The notes below the pieces were generated by a model. That model saw nothing but the letters and a program-made list of their open reading frames with translations. It made no database searches and was not told the origin of the DNA. Position numbers and translations under genes: made by a program. Of a stretch of 62,798 bases of DNA, positions 27,762-37,221 are shown piece by piece. Each line of letters opens with the position of its first letter. Position 1 is the first letter of the stretch. This DNA comes from Alphaproteobacteria bacterium (GTDB lineage: Bacteria; Pseudomonadota; Alphaproteobacteria; Rhodobacterales; Rhodobacteraceae). The stretch spans positions 1-62,798 of the forward strand of contig JAUIIR010000016.1 in assembly GCA_030431485.1 (NCBI GenBank), written 5' to 3'.

Positions 27762-28952
27762 ATGGCGGCCAATCCCGAACCCAATGACCGCGATATCGTG
27801 ACCGAACCTAGCCCTGCGGTGGCCGTTGCTCCGGCGCGCAGCCGATTCACGTTATCCCCGCTCAATCAGCGGCGCTGGAACAATTTCAAACGCAATCGCC
27901 GCGCTTTCTGGTCGCTGATCATTTTCTGCGTGCTGTTCGGGCTGTCGCTGTTTGCCGAGTTTATCGCAAACGATAAGCCGATTCTCGTACAGTACCGGGG
28001 CGAATACTACACGCCGATTTTCAACTTTTATGCCGAGACCGAATTTGGCGGGGATTTCCGAACCGAGGCCGCTTATCGTGACCCAGAGGTGCAATGTCTG
28101 ATCCGCACTGGTGGACTTGAAGAGTGCTTTGACGACCCTGAAGGTCTGATCCAACAGGTGGATGAAGGTTTTGTTCCCGACGGGGATTTCTACAAAGGCT
28201 GGTCAATCTGGCCACCGATCCCTTATGACTATCAGACCCCAGTGGACCGTCCCGGTGCCGCGCCCCTGCCCCCGAACGAACAGAATTGGCTGGGTACGGA
28301 CGACACCAAGCGCGATGTCATGGCGCGGGTGATCTACGGCTTCCGCCTCTCGATCTTCTTCACGCTGATCGTGACGGTACTGGCGAGTGTCGTGGGTATC
28401 GTGGCCGGAGCCTTGCAGGGCTATTTCGGCGGATGGCTGGACCTTATCTTTCAGAGGATCATCGAGATCTGGTCATCTACGCCGTCTCTGTACATCATCA
28501 TTATTCTGTTCGCGATATTGGGGCGAAGTTTCTGGCTCCTTGTGTTTTTGACAGTGCTGTTCGGATGGACCGCCCTTGTGGGTGTGGTCCGGGCAGAATT
28601 CCTGCGGGCGCGTAACCTTGAATATGTGCGGGCGGCCAAAGCCCTGGGCGTGTCGAACGCGACGATCATGTTCCGGCACATGCTGCCCAATGCGATGGTG
28701 GCAACCCTGACCATGCTGCCCTTCATCGTGACGGGCACGATCAGCACGCTGGCAGGTCTGGACTTCCTTGGATTCGGCTTGCCCTCTTCGGCGCCGTCAC
28801 TTGGCGAGTTGACGCTTCAGGCCAAACAAAACCTGCAGGCGCCTTGGCTTGGCTTTACAGCGTTTTTCGTGTTCGCGCTGATGCTGTCGCTGCTGGTCTT
28901 CATATTCGAAGGTGTGCGCGACGCGTTTGATCCGAGAAAGACGTTTACATGA
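27762..28952 (+). CDS. yejE: ABC transporter permease YejE
   Basis: A 396-residue permease partner of YejB. The N-terminal cytoplasmic part (LNQRRWNNFKRNRRAFWSL) leads into helix 1, and a large periplasmic domain (about 70-180) precedes five more helices. The EAA loop EYVRAAKALGVSNATIMFRHMLPNAM matches the family. It starts 3 bp after yejB and overlaps yejF by 4 bp (ATGA). Confidence 0.94.
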   Translation: MAANPEPNDRDIVTEPSPAVAVAPARSRFTLSPLNQRRWNNFKRNRRAFWSLIIFCVLFGLSLFAEFIANDKPILVQYRGEYYTPIFNFYAETEFGGDFRTEAAYRDPEVQCLIRTGGLEECFDDPEGLIQQVDEGFVPDGDFYKGWSIWPPIPYDYQTPVDRPGAAPLPPNEQNWLGTDDTKRDVMARVIYGFRLSIFFTLIVTVLASVVGIVAGALQGYFGGWLDLIFQRIIEIWSSTPSLYIIIILFAILGRSFWLLVFLTVLFGWTALVGVVRAEFLRARNLEYVRAAKALGVSNATIMFRHMLPNAMVATLTMLPFIVTGTISTLAGLDFLGFGLPSSAPSLGELTLQAKQNLQAPWLGFTAFFVFALMLSLLVFIFEGVRDAFDPRKTFT

Positions 28953-30541
28953 GCAGCATCCTTGAGGTGAAAAACCTGACCGTTGGATTCCGGCAGGACG
29001 GGCAGACCGTACCTGCGGTGAAGGGGGTATCGTTTCACATCGAACGCGGTGAGACCGTCGCGCTGGTTGGCGAATCCGGGTCGGGAAAGTCGGTCACGGC
29101 CCTGTCCACGGTGTCGCTCTTGGGCGAGTCGGCTCGGGTTGGCGGATCGGTGCTGTATAACGGCGAAGAGATGGTCGGTGCCGATGATGCGCAATTGCGG
29201 CGCATCCGGGGCAATGACATCAGCTTTATCTTTCAGGAGCCGATGACATCCCTCAACCCGCTGCACACGCTGGAAAAGCAGTTGGCGGAATCCCTGGCAC
29301 TACACCAGGGGCTCGCCGGAGATGCCGCGCGGACGCGGATCATCGAGCTGCTGACGAAGGTGGGCATTCGTGACCCCGAAAGCCGCCTGGGCGCCTATCC
29401 ACACCAGTTGTCGGGTGGCCAACGGCAGCGGGTTATGATCGCTATGGCGCTGGCAAACGGGCCGGAACTGCTGATCGCGGATGAGCCGACGACGGCTCTG
29501 GACGTGACCATTCAGGCGCAGATCCTGCAGCTCTTGGCCGATCTGAAACAAGCCGAGGACATGAGTCTGCTGTTCATCACCCATGACCTTGGCATCGTGC
29601 GCAAGATCGCCGACCGGGTCTGTGTGATGAAGGATGGCGAAATCGTCGAGACGGGAAAGACCGCCGAGATTTTCCGCAACCCGCAGCATCCCTATACCAA
29701 GATGCTATTGAGTGCGGAATCGACCGGGTCGCCCGATCCAGTGAAAGAGGACGCTGAAGAGATCGCGCGGACGGACAACCTCAAGATCTGGTTCCCGATC
29801 CAGCAGGGCTTCATGAAGCGCACCGTTGGCTATGTGAAGGCCGTCAACGACGCGACCATCGCTGTACGCGCGGGGGAAACCGTTGGCATCGTGGGCGAGT
29901 CGGGATCGGGCAAGACGACGCTGGCGCTGGCGATCATGCGTTTGATCCAGTCGGAAGGTGGGATCACCTACCGCGGTCAGAATGTACGCAACTGGTCGAC
30001 GCGCGAGTTGCGGCGGCTGCGCAGCGAGATGCAGATCGTGTTTCAGGACCCCTATGGCAGCCTGAGCCCGCGCATGACCTGCGAGCAGATCATTGCCGAG
30101 GGGTTGGGGGTGCACGGGTCTCCGGACGGCAGATCGGACCGGGAGTTGGTGACCGAGGTGATGCGGGAGGTCGGCCTTGATCCGGCGACCATGCATCGAT
30201 ACCCGCACGAATTCTCCGGGGGCCAACGGCAGCGGATCGCCATTGCCCGTGCAATGGTGCTGCGGCCCAAGCTGGTGGTGCTTGACGAGCCGACCTCTGC
30301 TTTGGACATGACAGTGCAGGTTCAGATCGTGAACCTTCTGCGCGACCTGCAACGGAAATACGACCTGGCCTACCTTTTCATCAGCCACGACCTGAAGGTG
30401 GTGCGCGCGATGTCGCACAAGGTCATCGTTATGAAGGCCGGAGACGTCGTGGAATACGGCACGGCGGATGATGTGTTCACTCATCCGCAGACTGACTACA
30501 CCAAGACACTGATGGCCGCGGCCTTCGATCTGGCAAGTTAG
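28949..30541 (+). CDS. yejF: Dual-domain ABC transporter ATPase YejF
   Basis: A 530-residue protein with two ABC domains powering the YejABEF peptide importer. Domain 1 has Walker A GESGSGKS (about 40-47), signature LSGGQRQR and Walker B LLIADEPT. Domain 2 has GESGSGKT (about 317-324), FSGGQRQR and LVVLDEPT. An oligopeptide-transporter C-terminal stretch ([11 protein letters not shown], then [11 protein letters not shown]) follows each domain. It ends the operon and its stop overlaps the convergent hemN stop by 4 bp. Confidence 0.96.
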   Translation: MSSILEVKNLTVGFRQDGQTVPAVKGVSFHIERGETVALVGESGSGKSVTALSTVSLLGESARVGGSVLYNGEEMVGADDAQLRRIRGNDISFIFQEPMTSLNPLHTLEKQLAESLALHQGLAGDAARTRIIELLTKVGIRDPESRLGAYPHQLSGGQRQRVMIAMALANGPELLIADEPTTALDVTIQAQILQLLADLKQAEDMSLLFITHDLGIVRKIADRVCVMKDGEIVETGKTAEIFRNPQHPYTKMLLSAESTGSPDPVKEDAEEIARTDNLKIWFPIQQGFMKRTVGYVKAVNDATIAVRAGETVGIVGESGSGKTTLALAIMRLIQSEGGITYRGQNVRNWSTRELRRLRSEMQIVFQDPYGSLSPRMTCEQIIAEGLGVHGSPDGRSDRELVTEVMREVGLDPATMHRYPHEFSGGQRQRIAIARAMVLRPKLVVLDEPTSALDMTVQVQIVNLLRDLQRKYDLAYLFISHDLKVVRAMSHKVIVMKAGDVVEYGTADDVFTHPQTDYTKTLMAAAFDLAS

Positions 30542-31899
30542 ATTGCAGAACTGTGTCCGGCCGAAGAAAGATCGTAGGCATCAAAGCTGCGGGCGATCAT
30601 CCGCGTCAGCGGACGTGCTTCGGGTGGAACAAAGAGACCGTTTGAGTCGATCACCAACAGCTCCTCGAACTCCGAATTGGCGCGCTTCAACATAGCGGTG
30701 ATATCGGTCTCGGTGGTCTTGTAGTCCCTAACCAGCTCGGCCGTGTCTACGCGGAAATCGCACATCAGCATTTCGATCATGCGCGCGCGCAGCTTGTCCT
30801 CTTTGGTAAAGCTGTGTCCACGCACGGTCGAGAATTCATGCGCCCGGATCGCCTTGGTATAGGCAGAGGTCGCGGGTGCGTTCTGTGCGTAGCCTTGCGG
30901 GAATTTCGAAATGGAAGACGCGCCAAGCCCGACCAAGACTTCAGACGTGTCGTCGGTATACCCTTGGAAGTTGCGCCGCAGCGTGCCGTTGCGCGCCGCC
31001 ACTGACAGGCCGTCTTCGCGGGTAGCAAAATGATCGATGCCAATTTCTTCGTAATTGTCCCAGACAAACAGTTTGCGCGCGGTGTCGAACAGATCAAGCC
31101 GCTCGTCTGGACGCGGCAATGCATCAGAGGGAATCATCTGTTGACGCTTGGCCATCCACGGCACATGCGCGTAGCCATAAAGCGCCACGCGATCGGGCGA
31201 GAGAGACAGGAGCTTTTGAACGGAATCAACGATCTTGCTGCGTGATTGATCCGGCAAGCCATAAAGAATATCCGCATTGAGACTTTGTATGCCTCTGTCG
31301 CGGATCATGTCGGCGGCCCGTTTCGTGGTGTCAAAACTTTGCTCTCGACCGATGGTCTTTTGAATGTCCGGATCGAAGTCTTGCACACCGATTGACGCCC
31401 GGTTCATGCCTCCTTCGAACAAGGCGTCAAGCCGACCGGCATCAATTTCATTCGGATCAATCTCGACCGAGAATTCGTAGCCATCCGCGAAATCCGCCAC
31501 TTCGCGCACCGCAGCAGTCAGATCGCGCATATGCTCAGCTGACATGAGAGTGGGAGTGCCTCCTCCCCAATGCAATCGAGACAGGCGGATCCCCCGAGGC
31601 AAATGCCGTTTCAACAATGACAATTCGTCCTTGAGCGTTTCGACATATGCCGTAACAGGCTCACCGCTGGCGGTCCCTTGCGTCCGGCATGCGCAGAACC
31701 AGCACAAACGGCGACAAAACGGCACATGCAAATAGAGCGATATCTCGGAGTTTTCCGGGATCGCCTCTATCCAGTTGGAAAAATCCCCCGGTTTGACGTC
31801 ATTTTTGAAATGCGGAGACGTAGGGTAACTCGTGTAACGAGGTACCTTCGCGTCGAATAGTCCCAGCCGGGAAAGTTGTGTTCTCGCTACCATATGCAT
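30538..31899 (-). CDS. hemN: Oxygen-independent coproporphyrinogen III dehydrogenase
   Basis: A 453-residue radical-SAM enzyme converting coproporphyrinogen III to protoporphyrinogen IX without oxygen. The cluster motif CRRLCWFC (CxxxCxxC) is preceded by SLYLHVPFC, and LHWGGGTPTLM follows. LFDAKVPRYTSYPTSPHF at the N-terminus is typical of true HemN rather than the HemW chaperone. The start is at 31899 or 31893. It is divergent from fnrL, and a perfect FNR box sits about 30 bp before its start, so oxygen-responsive control by FnrL is likely. hemF, the aerobic counterpart, is 10 kb away. Confidence 0.96.
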   Translation of the reverse strand: MHMVARTQLSRLGLFDAKVPRYTSYPTSPHFKNDVKPGDFSNWIEAIPENSEISLYLHVPFCRRLCWFCACRTQGTASGEPVTAYVETLKDELSLLKRHLPRGIRLSRLHWGGGTPTLMSAEHMRDLTAAVREVADFADGYEFSVEIDPNEIDAGRLDALFEGGMNRASIGVQDFDPDIQKTIGREQSFDTTKRAADMIRDRGIQSLNADILYGLPDQSRSKIVDSVQKLLSLSPDRVALYGYAHVPWMAKRQQMIPSDALPRPDERLDLFDTARKLFVWDNYEEIGIDHFATREDGLSVAARNGTLRRNFQGYTDDTSEVLVGLGASSISKFPQGYAQNAPATSAYTKAIRAHEFSTVRGHSFTKEDKLRARMIEMLMCDFRVDTAELVRDYKTTETDITAMLKRANSEFEELLVIDSNGLFVPPEARPLTRMIARSFDAYDLSSAGHSSAI

Positions 31900-31928
31900 A
31901 GCATTAGTGGTGGGAACACATTTAAGCT

Positions 31929-31942
31929 TTGATGCAGATCAA
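31929..31942. promoter_or_regulatory. FNR/FnrL box between hemN and fnrL
   Basis: TTGAT-GCAG-ATCAA, a perfect match to the FNR consensus TTGAT-N4-ATCAA. It lies 10 bp before the chosen fnrL start and about 30 bp before hemN, so it can control both divergent genes. Confidence 0.92.
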
Positions 31943-31952
31943 GACAGGCACC

Positions 31953-32699
31953 ATGTTGAAAGAAGACAGCCTCTCCGTCACGCAAGAATGCGGCGATTGC
32001 CCGATCCGACACCGTGCTGTCTGTGCCCGGTGCGAGACGGATGAGCTCGCTCGTCTTGAGGATATCAAATATTACCGTCGGTTCGAGGCAGGTCAGACCG
32101 TGATCTGGTCCGGGGATCGCATGGATTTTGTCGGATCGGTCGTCTCGGGCATCGCAACGTTGACGCAAACGATGGAAGACGGCCGCACTCAGATGGTTGG
32201 CCTGCTGCTGCCGAGTGATTTTGTCGGCCGTCCCGGACGCGCGACCGCTGCCTATGACGTCGTTGCGACCACCGATATGGTGATGTGCTGCTTCCGCAAG
32301 GCGCCGTTTGAAGATCTGATGGAAAAGACCCCTCATATCGCGCAGCGCCTTTTGCAGATGACGCTCGACGAATTGGATGCGGCGCGCGAATGGATGCTGG
32401 TTCTGGGCCGAAAGACCGCGCGCGAAAAAATCGCGTCGCTTCTGTCGATCATCGCCCGCCGCGATGCGACACTGAATCTGGGCGGGCTTGATGGCCCGGT
32501 GTCCTTTGATTTGCCACTGACACGCGAAGCAATGGCAGATTATCTTGGGCTGACGCTGGAAACCGTGTCGCGACAGGTATCGGCGCTTAAGAAAGACGGC
32601 GTTATTTCTTTGGAAGGAAAACGGCACATCACCGTTCCTGACATGAGTCTTTTGCTGGACGAAGCTGGCGACGACACCGACGGTGGTATGCTGGTCTGA
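31953..32699 (+). CDS. fnrL: FnrL, oxygen-sensing CRP/FNR-family regulator
   Basis: A 248-residue FNR-type regulator that binds an oxygen-labile [4Fe-4S] cluster and controls microaerobic genes. The N-terminal cysteine cluster is Cys13, Cys16, Cys24 and Cys27 (ECGDCPIRHRAVCARC), and a further Cys pair lies in DMVMCCFRK. A cyclic-nucleotide-binding-like beta barrel (about 40-140) is followed by a dimer helix and the HTH LTREAMADYLGLTLETVSRQ; the E..SR pattern reads FNR boxes. In-frame codons at 31929 and 31932 fall inside the FNR box itself, so ATG 31953 is preferred and gives the usual FnrL length. It likely acts on hemN, ccoNOQP, ccoGHIS and itself. Confidence 0.95.
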   Translation: MLKEDSLSVTQECGDCPIRHRAVCARCETDELARLEDIKYYRRFEAGQTVIWSGDRMDFVGSVVSGIATLTQTMEDGRTQMVGLLLPSDFVGRPGRATAAYDVVATTDMVMCCFRKAPFEDLMEKTPHIAQRLLQMTLDELDAAREWMLVLGRKTAREKIASLLSIIARRDATLNLGGLDGPVSFDLPLTREAMADYLGLTLETVSRQVSALKKDGVISLEGKRHITVPDMSLLLDEAGDDTDGGMLV

Positions 32700-32702
32700 C
32701 GT

Positions 32703-33815
32703 CTACTGGTTCATCGCGGCTACAAAACCCACCCCGGCTGCGATGATCAGGCCGACAATTACCGCGAAGGCGATCTTCCAAGCCGACCACGGGCGTTCAC
32801 CCTGCACGCTACCGGTACGCCCGTTGACGACAAATCGGTAGCTCTTTCCGCGATATTTATATGCCGCCAGCCAAACCGGCAGCAGGATGTGTTTGAACGT
32901 GACATCCGAGATACGCGTATCGATGTCATGCACGCGCTGGCGATCACCTCCGATGTCGAATTTGACGTCGCGCATGATAATGCGGTCCATATAGGACCGA
33001 GCCTCGGTATAGCCGCCCTCAAGCTCAACCGTGTACGCCTCGGCGCGAAAACCTGCCAGATATTCAGGCTGATAGGGCTCCAGTTCGGACAGATCCCAAG
33101 GTTCGAGTGCATCGGTGTACTGCTTCGGCAAAGAGCGCGACGCCAGAACTAGCACATCATCAAAAAACCGTCCCACACGTCCAGAGGCGGGCGTCCAACG
33201 CACTTTGGCAACACGCACCGTTTCCGATTTCCCGTTCCGCACAACGCGTCGGCTTTCATAGTAAACGATCCCTCGTTCCCCTCGATAGGACGAGGCCGTA
33301 TCGGCATCAAAGGTCCAGTACGGGACGTAGATACCCGTCATCTTGCGCCCCTTTCGGGCATATTCCTGCAGGCCGTTCGGCGCGAACCAGAGACGGCCAA
33401 GCCAGTTCGTCATGGCTCTTCGCGCGTCCTTTTCATCCAGTGCAAATGGCAAAAGACCTTTGGGTTTGATATGCCGGTTGCGACCAGTATCCGCGACCAC
33501 CGGCGTAGCGCAAAACGGGCATTCTGCAGCGTGGACCCCCGGATCAAATTCGACCTGTGCTGCGCAGTTTGGGCAGGTTGAAACGCGGGTTTCTTCCATC
33601 TCTTGCGAGGGTAGCCGATCCGCCAGCGCCGCCTTGAAATCGACTTCCCGAATGCTGCCACCTGACCATGGTCCCGAACCGGCCACCTGGCTTGTGTTAC
33701 CGCAATGATCGCACAGCAACAGACCGCGATCCGGATCGAAGCGAAAATCTGCGCCACATTGATCACAGGGGAAGCGGTGCTCTTCCTTGGGTGAAATGAG
33801 CATGTCCTCGGACAC
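32703..33815 (-). CDS. Double zinc-ribbon, membrane-anchored protein (YdjG-like)
   Basis: A 370-residue protein of the TFIIB-type zinc-ribbon group often misnamed PriA-like. Two zinc ribbons are clear: Cys17/Cys20 with Cys35/Cys38, and Cys81/Cys84 with Cys99/Cys102. A long soluble domain (about 115-335, with GIYVPYWTFDADTASSYRGERG) follows, then one C-terminal membrane helix (about 346-366). The start is GTG at 33815 behind AAGGGG. It is the last gene of the eight-gene leftward cluster, 57 bp after the SPFH gene, and converges with fnrL. The Bacillus YdjG-YdjI pairing of a zinc-ribbon membrane protein with an SPFH protein is the nearest precedent. Function is unknown. Confidence 0.8.
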   Translation of the reverse strand: MSEDMLISPKEEHRFPCDQCGADFRFDPDRGLLLCDHCGNTSQVAGSGPWSGGSIREVDFKAALADRLPSQEMEETRVSTCPNCAAQVEFDPGVHAAECPFCATPVVADTGRNRHIKPKGLLPFALDEKDARRAMTNWLGRLWFAPNGLQEYARKGRKMTGIYVPYWTFDADTASSYRGERGIVYYESRRVVRNGKSETVRVAKVRWTPASGRVGRFFDDVLVLASRSLPKQYTDALEPWDLSELEPYQPEYLAGFRAEAYTVELEGGYTEARSYMDRIIMRDVKFDIGGDRQRVHDIDTRISDVTFKHILLPVWLAAYKYRGKSYRFVVNGRTGSVQGERPWSAWKIAFAVIVGLIIAAGVGFVAAMNQ

Positions 33816-33872
33816 AGTGGCGGCCCCTTGCTAGGTTATCTTAAAAATACGCGGTTGTCCGAATACGCGGAC

Positions 33873-35000
33873 TCAAACTCCCGGTGGTGGTGGCGGAAGA
33901 ACTGTAAAGAGTTGTGCCAGTTCCATCACGTCTTCGGCTTTCTTCCAGCCGTCCTGTCCTGCTGTCCAGACATAGCTCTCACGGGTCAACGCACCTTCGC
34001 GCGCCATCCGACCCATTGCCGCTTTTGAGAAAGGACCCTTGGTCTCGCCATTCTCGGCGACGTGCCAGACGTGTTCAACAGGAGGCGGCGGCGGAGGCAC
34101 TTGGCGCGTGACCGGAGCAGCGCCCTGAACCTGTGGCGCAGCGCCCCAGGGACCTGTAGTTTGCGCCGCGGCCTGACCGATCTGCATGCCGAGACCTGCC
34201 CCGAGACCCGCCTGTATGGCTGCTGCCCCTGCGCCTTCCTTGCCCAAGGCTTCTGCCGCCTGAAACTGCATGTATTCGTTCAGATTACCGATCACCCCCA
34301 TCGAAGAACGCTTGTCCAGCACCTCTTCCACGGCAGGTGGCAGGGAAATGTTCTCGATATAGAGTTCGGGCAGTTCCAGCCCGTATTCCGCCAGTGTCGA
34401 GGCGATTTCCTTGGCCAAAAGCTTTCCCAGTTCGCGGGTATTGGCGGCCATGTCCAATACCGGGATCGCGGCGCGGGCAATGGTGCGGGAGAATTCCTGC
34501 ACGATGATATTGCGGATCTGATAGCTGATCTCGTCCATCGTGAATTCGCCATCCGTGCCCACGATTTCGATAAGAAACCGAGCGGGGTCGGCCACGCGTA
34601 CCGAATATGTTCCAAACGCGCGCAGACGCACCGGGCCGAATTCTGGGTCACGACAGATCACCGGGTTCTTGGTGCCCCATTTCAGGTTTTGAAACCGGGT
34701 GGTGTTGACGAAATAGACCTCGGACTTGAAGGGCGAGCGGAACCCGTGATCCCAATGTTGCAAAGAGGTCATTATCGGCATGTTGTTGGTTTCGAGCATG
34801 TAAAGGCCGGGCGTGAAAACATCCGCCAGCTGGCCTTCATGCACAAACACGGCCGCCTGCCCTTCGCGCACGGTCAGCTTGGCGCCGTACTTGATCTCGT
34901 GGCCCTCGCGTTCAAATCGCCAAACCATCGTATCACGGGTGTCGTCCGTCCAATGGATGACATCAATAAATTGGCCGCTCAGGAAATCAAAAATGGGCAT
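33873..35000 (-). CDS. SPFH-domain protein with C-terminal GYF_2 domain (YdjI-like)
   Basis: A 375-residue protein. Residues about 25-240 form an SPFH/band-7 domain of the YdjI (virion-core-protein-like) type, with YGAKLTVREGQAAVFVHEGQ and a helical region ending VLDKRSSMGVIGNLNEYMQF. A Gly/Ala/Gln-rich linker and a run of six prolines (about 302-307) lead into a GYF_2 domain (about 312-360: HVWHVAENGETKGPF, then VWTAGQDGWKKAEDV). The chain ends PPPPPGV. There is no membrane helix, so it is a peripheral scaffold, perhaps anchored by the zinc-ribbon neighbour. GYF domains bind proline-rich peptides, and this protein carries its own proline tracts. Confidence 0.86.
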   Translation of the reverse strand: MPIFDFLSGQFIDVIHWTDDTRDTMVWRFEREGHEIKYGAKLTVREGQAAVFVHEGQLADVFTPGLYMLETNNMPIMTSLQHWDHGFRSPFKSEVYFVNTTRFQNLKWGTKNPVICRDPEFGPVRLRAFGTYSVRVADPARFLIEIVGTDGEFTMDEISYQIRNIIVQEFSRTIARAAIPVLDMAANTRELGKLLAKEIASTLAEYGLELPELYIENISLPPAVEEVLDKRSSMGVIGNLNEYMQFQAAEALGKEGAGAAAIQAGLGAGLGMQIGQAAAQTTGPWGAAPQVQGAAPVTRQVPPPPPPVEHVWHVAENGETKGPFSKAAMGRMAREGALTRESYVWTAGQDGWKKAEDVMELAQLFTVLPPPPPGV

Positions 35001-35017
35001 CTGGGCTCTCCGTTCAG

Positions 35018-35989
35018 TCAGCTTGGTCCACCGCCCTTAAGCTCCTGTGCGAGCGTTCGGACAATCGGGCGCGCTTCATCGGCGCTCATGCCCGGGGTCA
35101 GGCGGGGGTCATAAAGAATTTTCAACAGCAATTCGTCGTGCGTGGTCAAAAGCGCGAATTCTTCGTCATCGTTAAAGATCGACGGACGCGCGTTCTGATC
35201 ATCATTGGCCAGTCCCAAGCCCTGTGCCAGTTCTTCGTGGAAGCACGCCCGGCGCGTGAGGTCGGGATGTTCGGTGCGCACAAGGGCAACCGCCTGCCTA
35301 TAGGCATTACTGGTGCGCGTATCGGCAAAGGCCACAACAAGGCAATGGATGGAGCGCGGCAGATTCAAGAATATGGCGCGGCTTGACGCCTCCATACCGG
35401 GCGCGACCTGATCAAGTGTTTCGCGTAACTGATCCTTGTCATCTTCGCCCATGACAAGCACGTGGAAATTGGGTTGTGACGTGACGAGCGTGATCGGGTG
35501 CCCGGTAACCCGCGCAAGCCTTCGGGTGTATCGAGACAGCACCGCCCGATCCTGCTCCTGATCCTCTTGCGAGAGACTGCTGCCAAACGTGACACCAACC
35601 CGGACAGGGATGTTCCACTTTTTGATCTCGCCCAATGCACCGCTGGATGGCTGGAGACCCCCGCCACGCGCGTATTCCTCGGCGAGTGCAATCCGTTCAA
35701 AGTTACGGGCCAGCATCTCGTCGGTAAAGGGCGTATCCACCCCACCACCATCAAGACGAAACAGGCCTTGCGCGAGCAAATCCTCCTGCACGCGTGCGTA
35801 GTAGCGCCGCAGAGCGACGGCCATCTGAGACGGTGCTGTCTCTGACGGCGCTGCTGTGGTCGCGGGGCGTTGCGGCCTTGCCTGGGGTTTGGTGTCCGCT
35901 GGAATATTGCCTGTCAGAAACGGATCGCATGCCGACAGGACCGCCAGCGCGGCGCAGGACCACAGAATTTGAGACCAGCGCCGCAGCAC
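35018..35989 (-). CDS. DUF2927-family lipoprotein with a degenerate zincin motif
   Basis: A 323-residue protein with a lipoprotein signal peptide (hydrophobic core, lipobox LSAC, Cys21) and a proline-rich tether (about 30-55). A globular domain of the DUF2927 type follows. Its motif CFHEELAQGLGLANDD (about residues 248-263) looks like a metallopeptidase helix HExx with Gln in place of the second His. The protein is thus either a non-canonical metal site or an inactive pseudo-peptidase. It faces the periplasm, being either in the outer leaflet of the inner membrane or in the outer membrane. It lies 3 bp after telA and 17 bp before the SPFH gene, linking a periplasmic component to the cytoplasmic TelA/SPFH proteins. 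Confidence 0.82.
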   Translation of the reverse strand: MLRRWSQILWSCAALAVLSACDPFLTGNIPADTKPQARPQRPATTAAPSETAPSQMAVALRRYYARVQEDLLAQGLFRLDGGGVDTPFTDEMLARNFERIALAEEYARGGGLQPSSGALGEIKKWNIPVRVGVTFGSSLSQEDQEQDRAVLSRYTRRLARVTGHPITLVTSQPNFHVLVMGEDDKDQLRETLDQVAPGMEASSRAIFLNLPRSIHCLVVAFADTRTSNAYRQAVALVRTEHPDLTRRACFHEELAQGLGLANDDQNARPSIFNDDEEFALLTTHDELLLKILYDPRLTPGMSADEARPIVRTLAQELKGGGPS

Positions 35990-35992
35990 GCT

Positions 35993-37192
35993 TTATTGGT
36001 CCGGCATGGAAGTGGCTGTTGTATCGCCAATTCCATCCTTGCGGGCCTTCGCAGCCGCCAGGGTATCCCGCAATTCAGCCTCCATCTTTTTCAGCTCGGC
36101 TTCCGCTTCCGCACGTTTGGCTTTGCCTTCATCTGCGATCTGCAGGCTTTCCTGAATGGTACCGATGAGATCCGCATTGGCCTGCTTGACCGCTTCGATG
36201 TCAAATACGCCACGCTCCATTTCTTCGCGGATCAGCTTGTTACTGTCACGAAGGTTCTTGGCGTTCGATGTCAAAAGCTCGTTCGTCAGATCATTGGCGT
36301 CGCGTACCGCTGCAGCGGCTTCGGCCGAACGCTGAATCGTGACAGCCTGTGCCAGTTGGGTCTCCCACAGCGGCACAGTGTTGACGAGCGTCGAGTTGAT
36401 CTTAGTGACAAGAGACTTGTCGTTTTCCTGGACCAGACGGATCGACGGCAACGACTGCATTGTCACCTGACGCGTCAGCTTCAGATCATGCACCCGGCGT
36501 TCGAGATCGTCGCGCGCTGCGCGCAGATCCCGCAATTCCTGCGCCTTCATCACTTGGTCATTTTCGGGCGCAGCCTGCACTTCGGCTTCTTTTGCCGGGA
36601 TATCCGTATTGTCCAGTTCCTGAATTTTCGCCTCACCAGCGGCAATGTAAAGGGCCAATTCATCGTAGAATTGCAGCGTCTTGTCGTACAGCAGGTCGAG
36701 CGACTTGATGTCCTTCAGCAGCGTGTGCTCGTGCTTGAGAAGGTCGTCTGTGATCCTGTCGATTTGACCCTGCACCTTTTCAAACCGGGCCGTGAACTTT
36801 GCAAACGGCGCGGCGCGGCCCAGCAGCTTTTCCCACCAGCTGCGCTCGCGGCGCACATCCAGTTCAGAGACAGAAAACCCACGGATGGTGCTGACAATGC
36901 CGCGCAGGCTGTCCCCGGCCGGACCGACATCCTTGTTGCGGACATCTGCAAGCATGGCTTGGGAAATCTCCTGCAGTTCCGCTTGCGCATTCGAACCAAA
37001 GGACACGATCGACTGCGTGTCGCCCATGTCGATCTCGTTCATGCGGGACCGGATTTCATCACTGATCAACGGGTCGGCCTGCGACAGCGGCACAATTGCA
37101 TCGACGGCCTTGGGTTCCGGGAGGACCACGGCATTCACTTCTTCGACCAGGGCCAATGTATCCTGGGCTTTGGCGCGGGTTGTTTCAGACAT
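35993..37192 (-). CDS. TelA/YaaN-family (toxic anion resistance) protein
   Basis: A 399-residue cytoplasmic, largely alpha-helical protein of the TelA family (KlaA, YaaN, YceH). Landmarks are RSWWEKLLGRAAPFAKFTARFEKVQGQID, the helix with DIKSLDLLYDKTLQFYDELALYI, and SLPSIRLVQENDKSLVTKINSTLVNTVPLWETQL. A charged coiled-coil tail (about 345-390) ends the protein. The family was named for tellurite resistance on plasmids, but chromosomal copies are thought to act in envelope stress; the mechanism is unknown. It follows the xpaC-like gene by 29 bp, the same pairing as xpaC-yaaN in Bacillus. Confidence 0.9.
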   Translation of the reverse strand: MSETTRAKAQDTLALVEEVNAVVLPEPKAVDAIVPLSQADPLISDEIRSRMNEIDMGDTQSIVSFGSNAQAELQEISQAMLADVRNKDVGPAGDSLRGIVSTIRGFSVSELDVRRERSWWEKLLGRAAPFAKFTARFEKVQGQIDRITDDLLKHEHTLLKDIKSLDLLYDKTLQFYDELALYIAAGEAKIQELDNTDIPAKEAEVQAAPENDQVMKAQELRDLRAARDDLERRVHDLKLTRQVTMQSLPSIRLVQENDKSLVTKINSTLVNTVPLWETQLAQAVTIQRSAEAAAAVRDANDLTNELLTSNAKNLRDSNKLIREEMERGVFDIEAVKQANADLIGTIQESLQIADEGKAKRAEAEAELKKMEAELRDTLAAAKARKDGIGDTTATSMPDQ

Positions 37193-37221
37193 CAGACGTC
37201 CCTCTACAAAATATCTCTACT

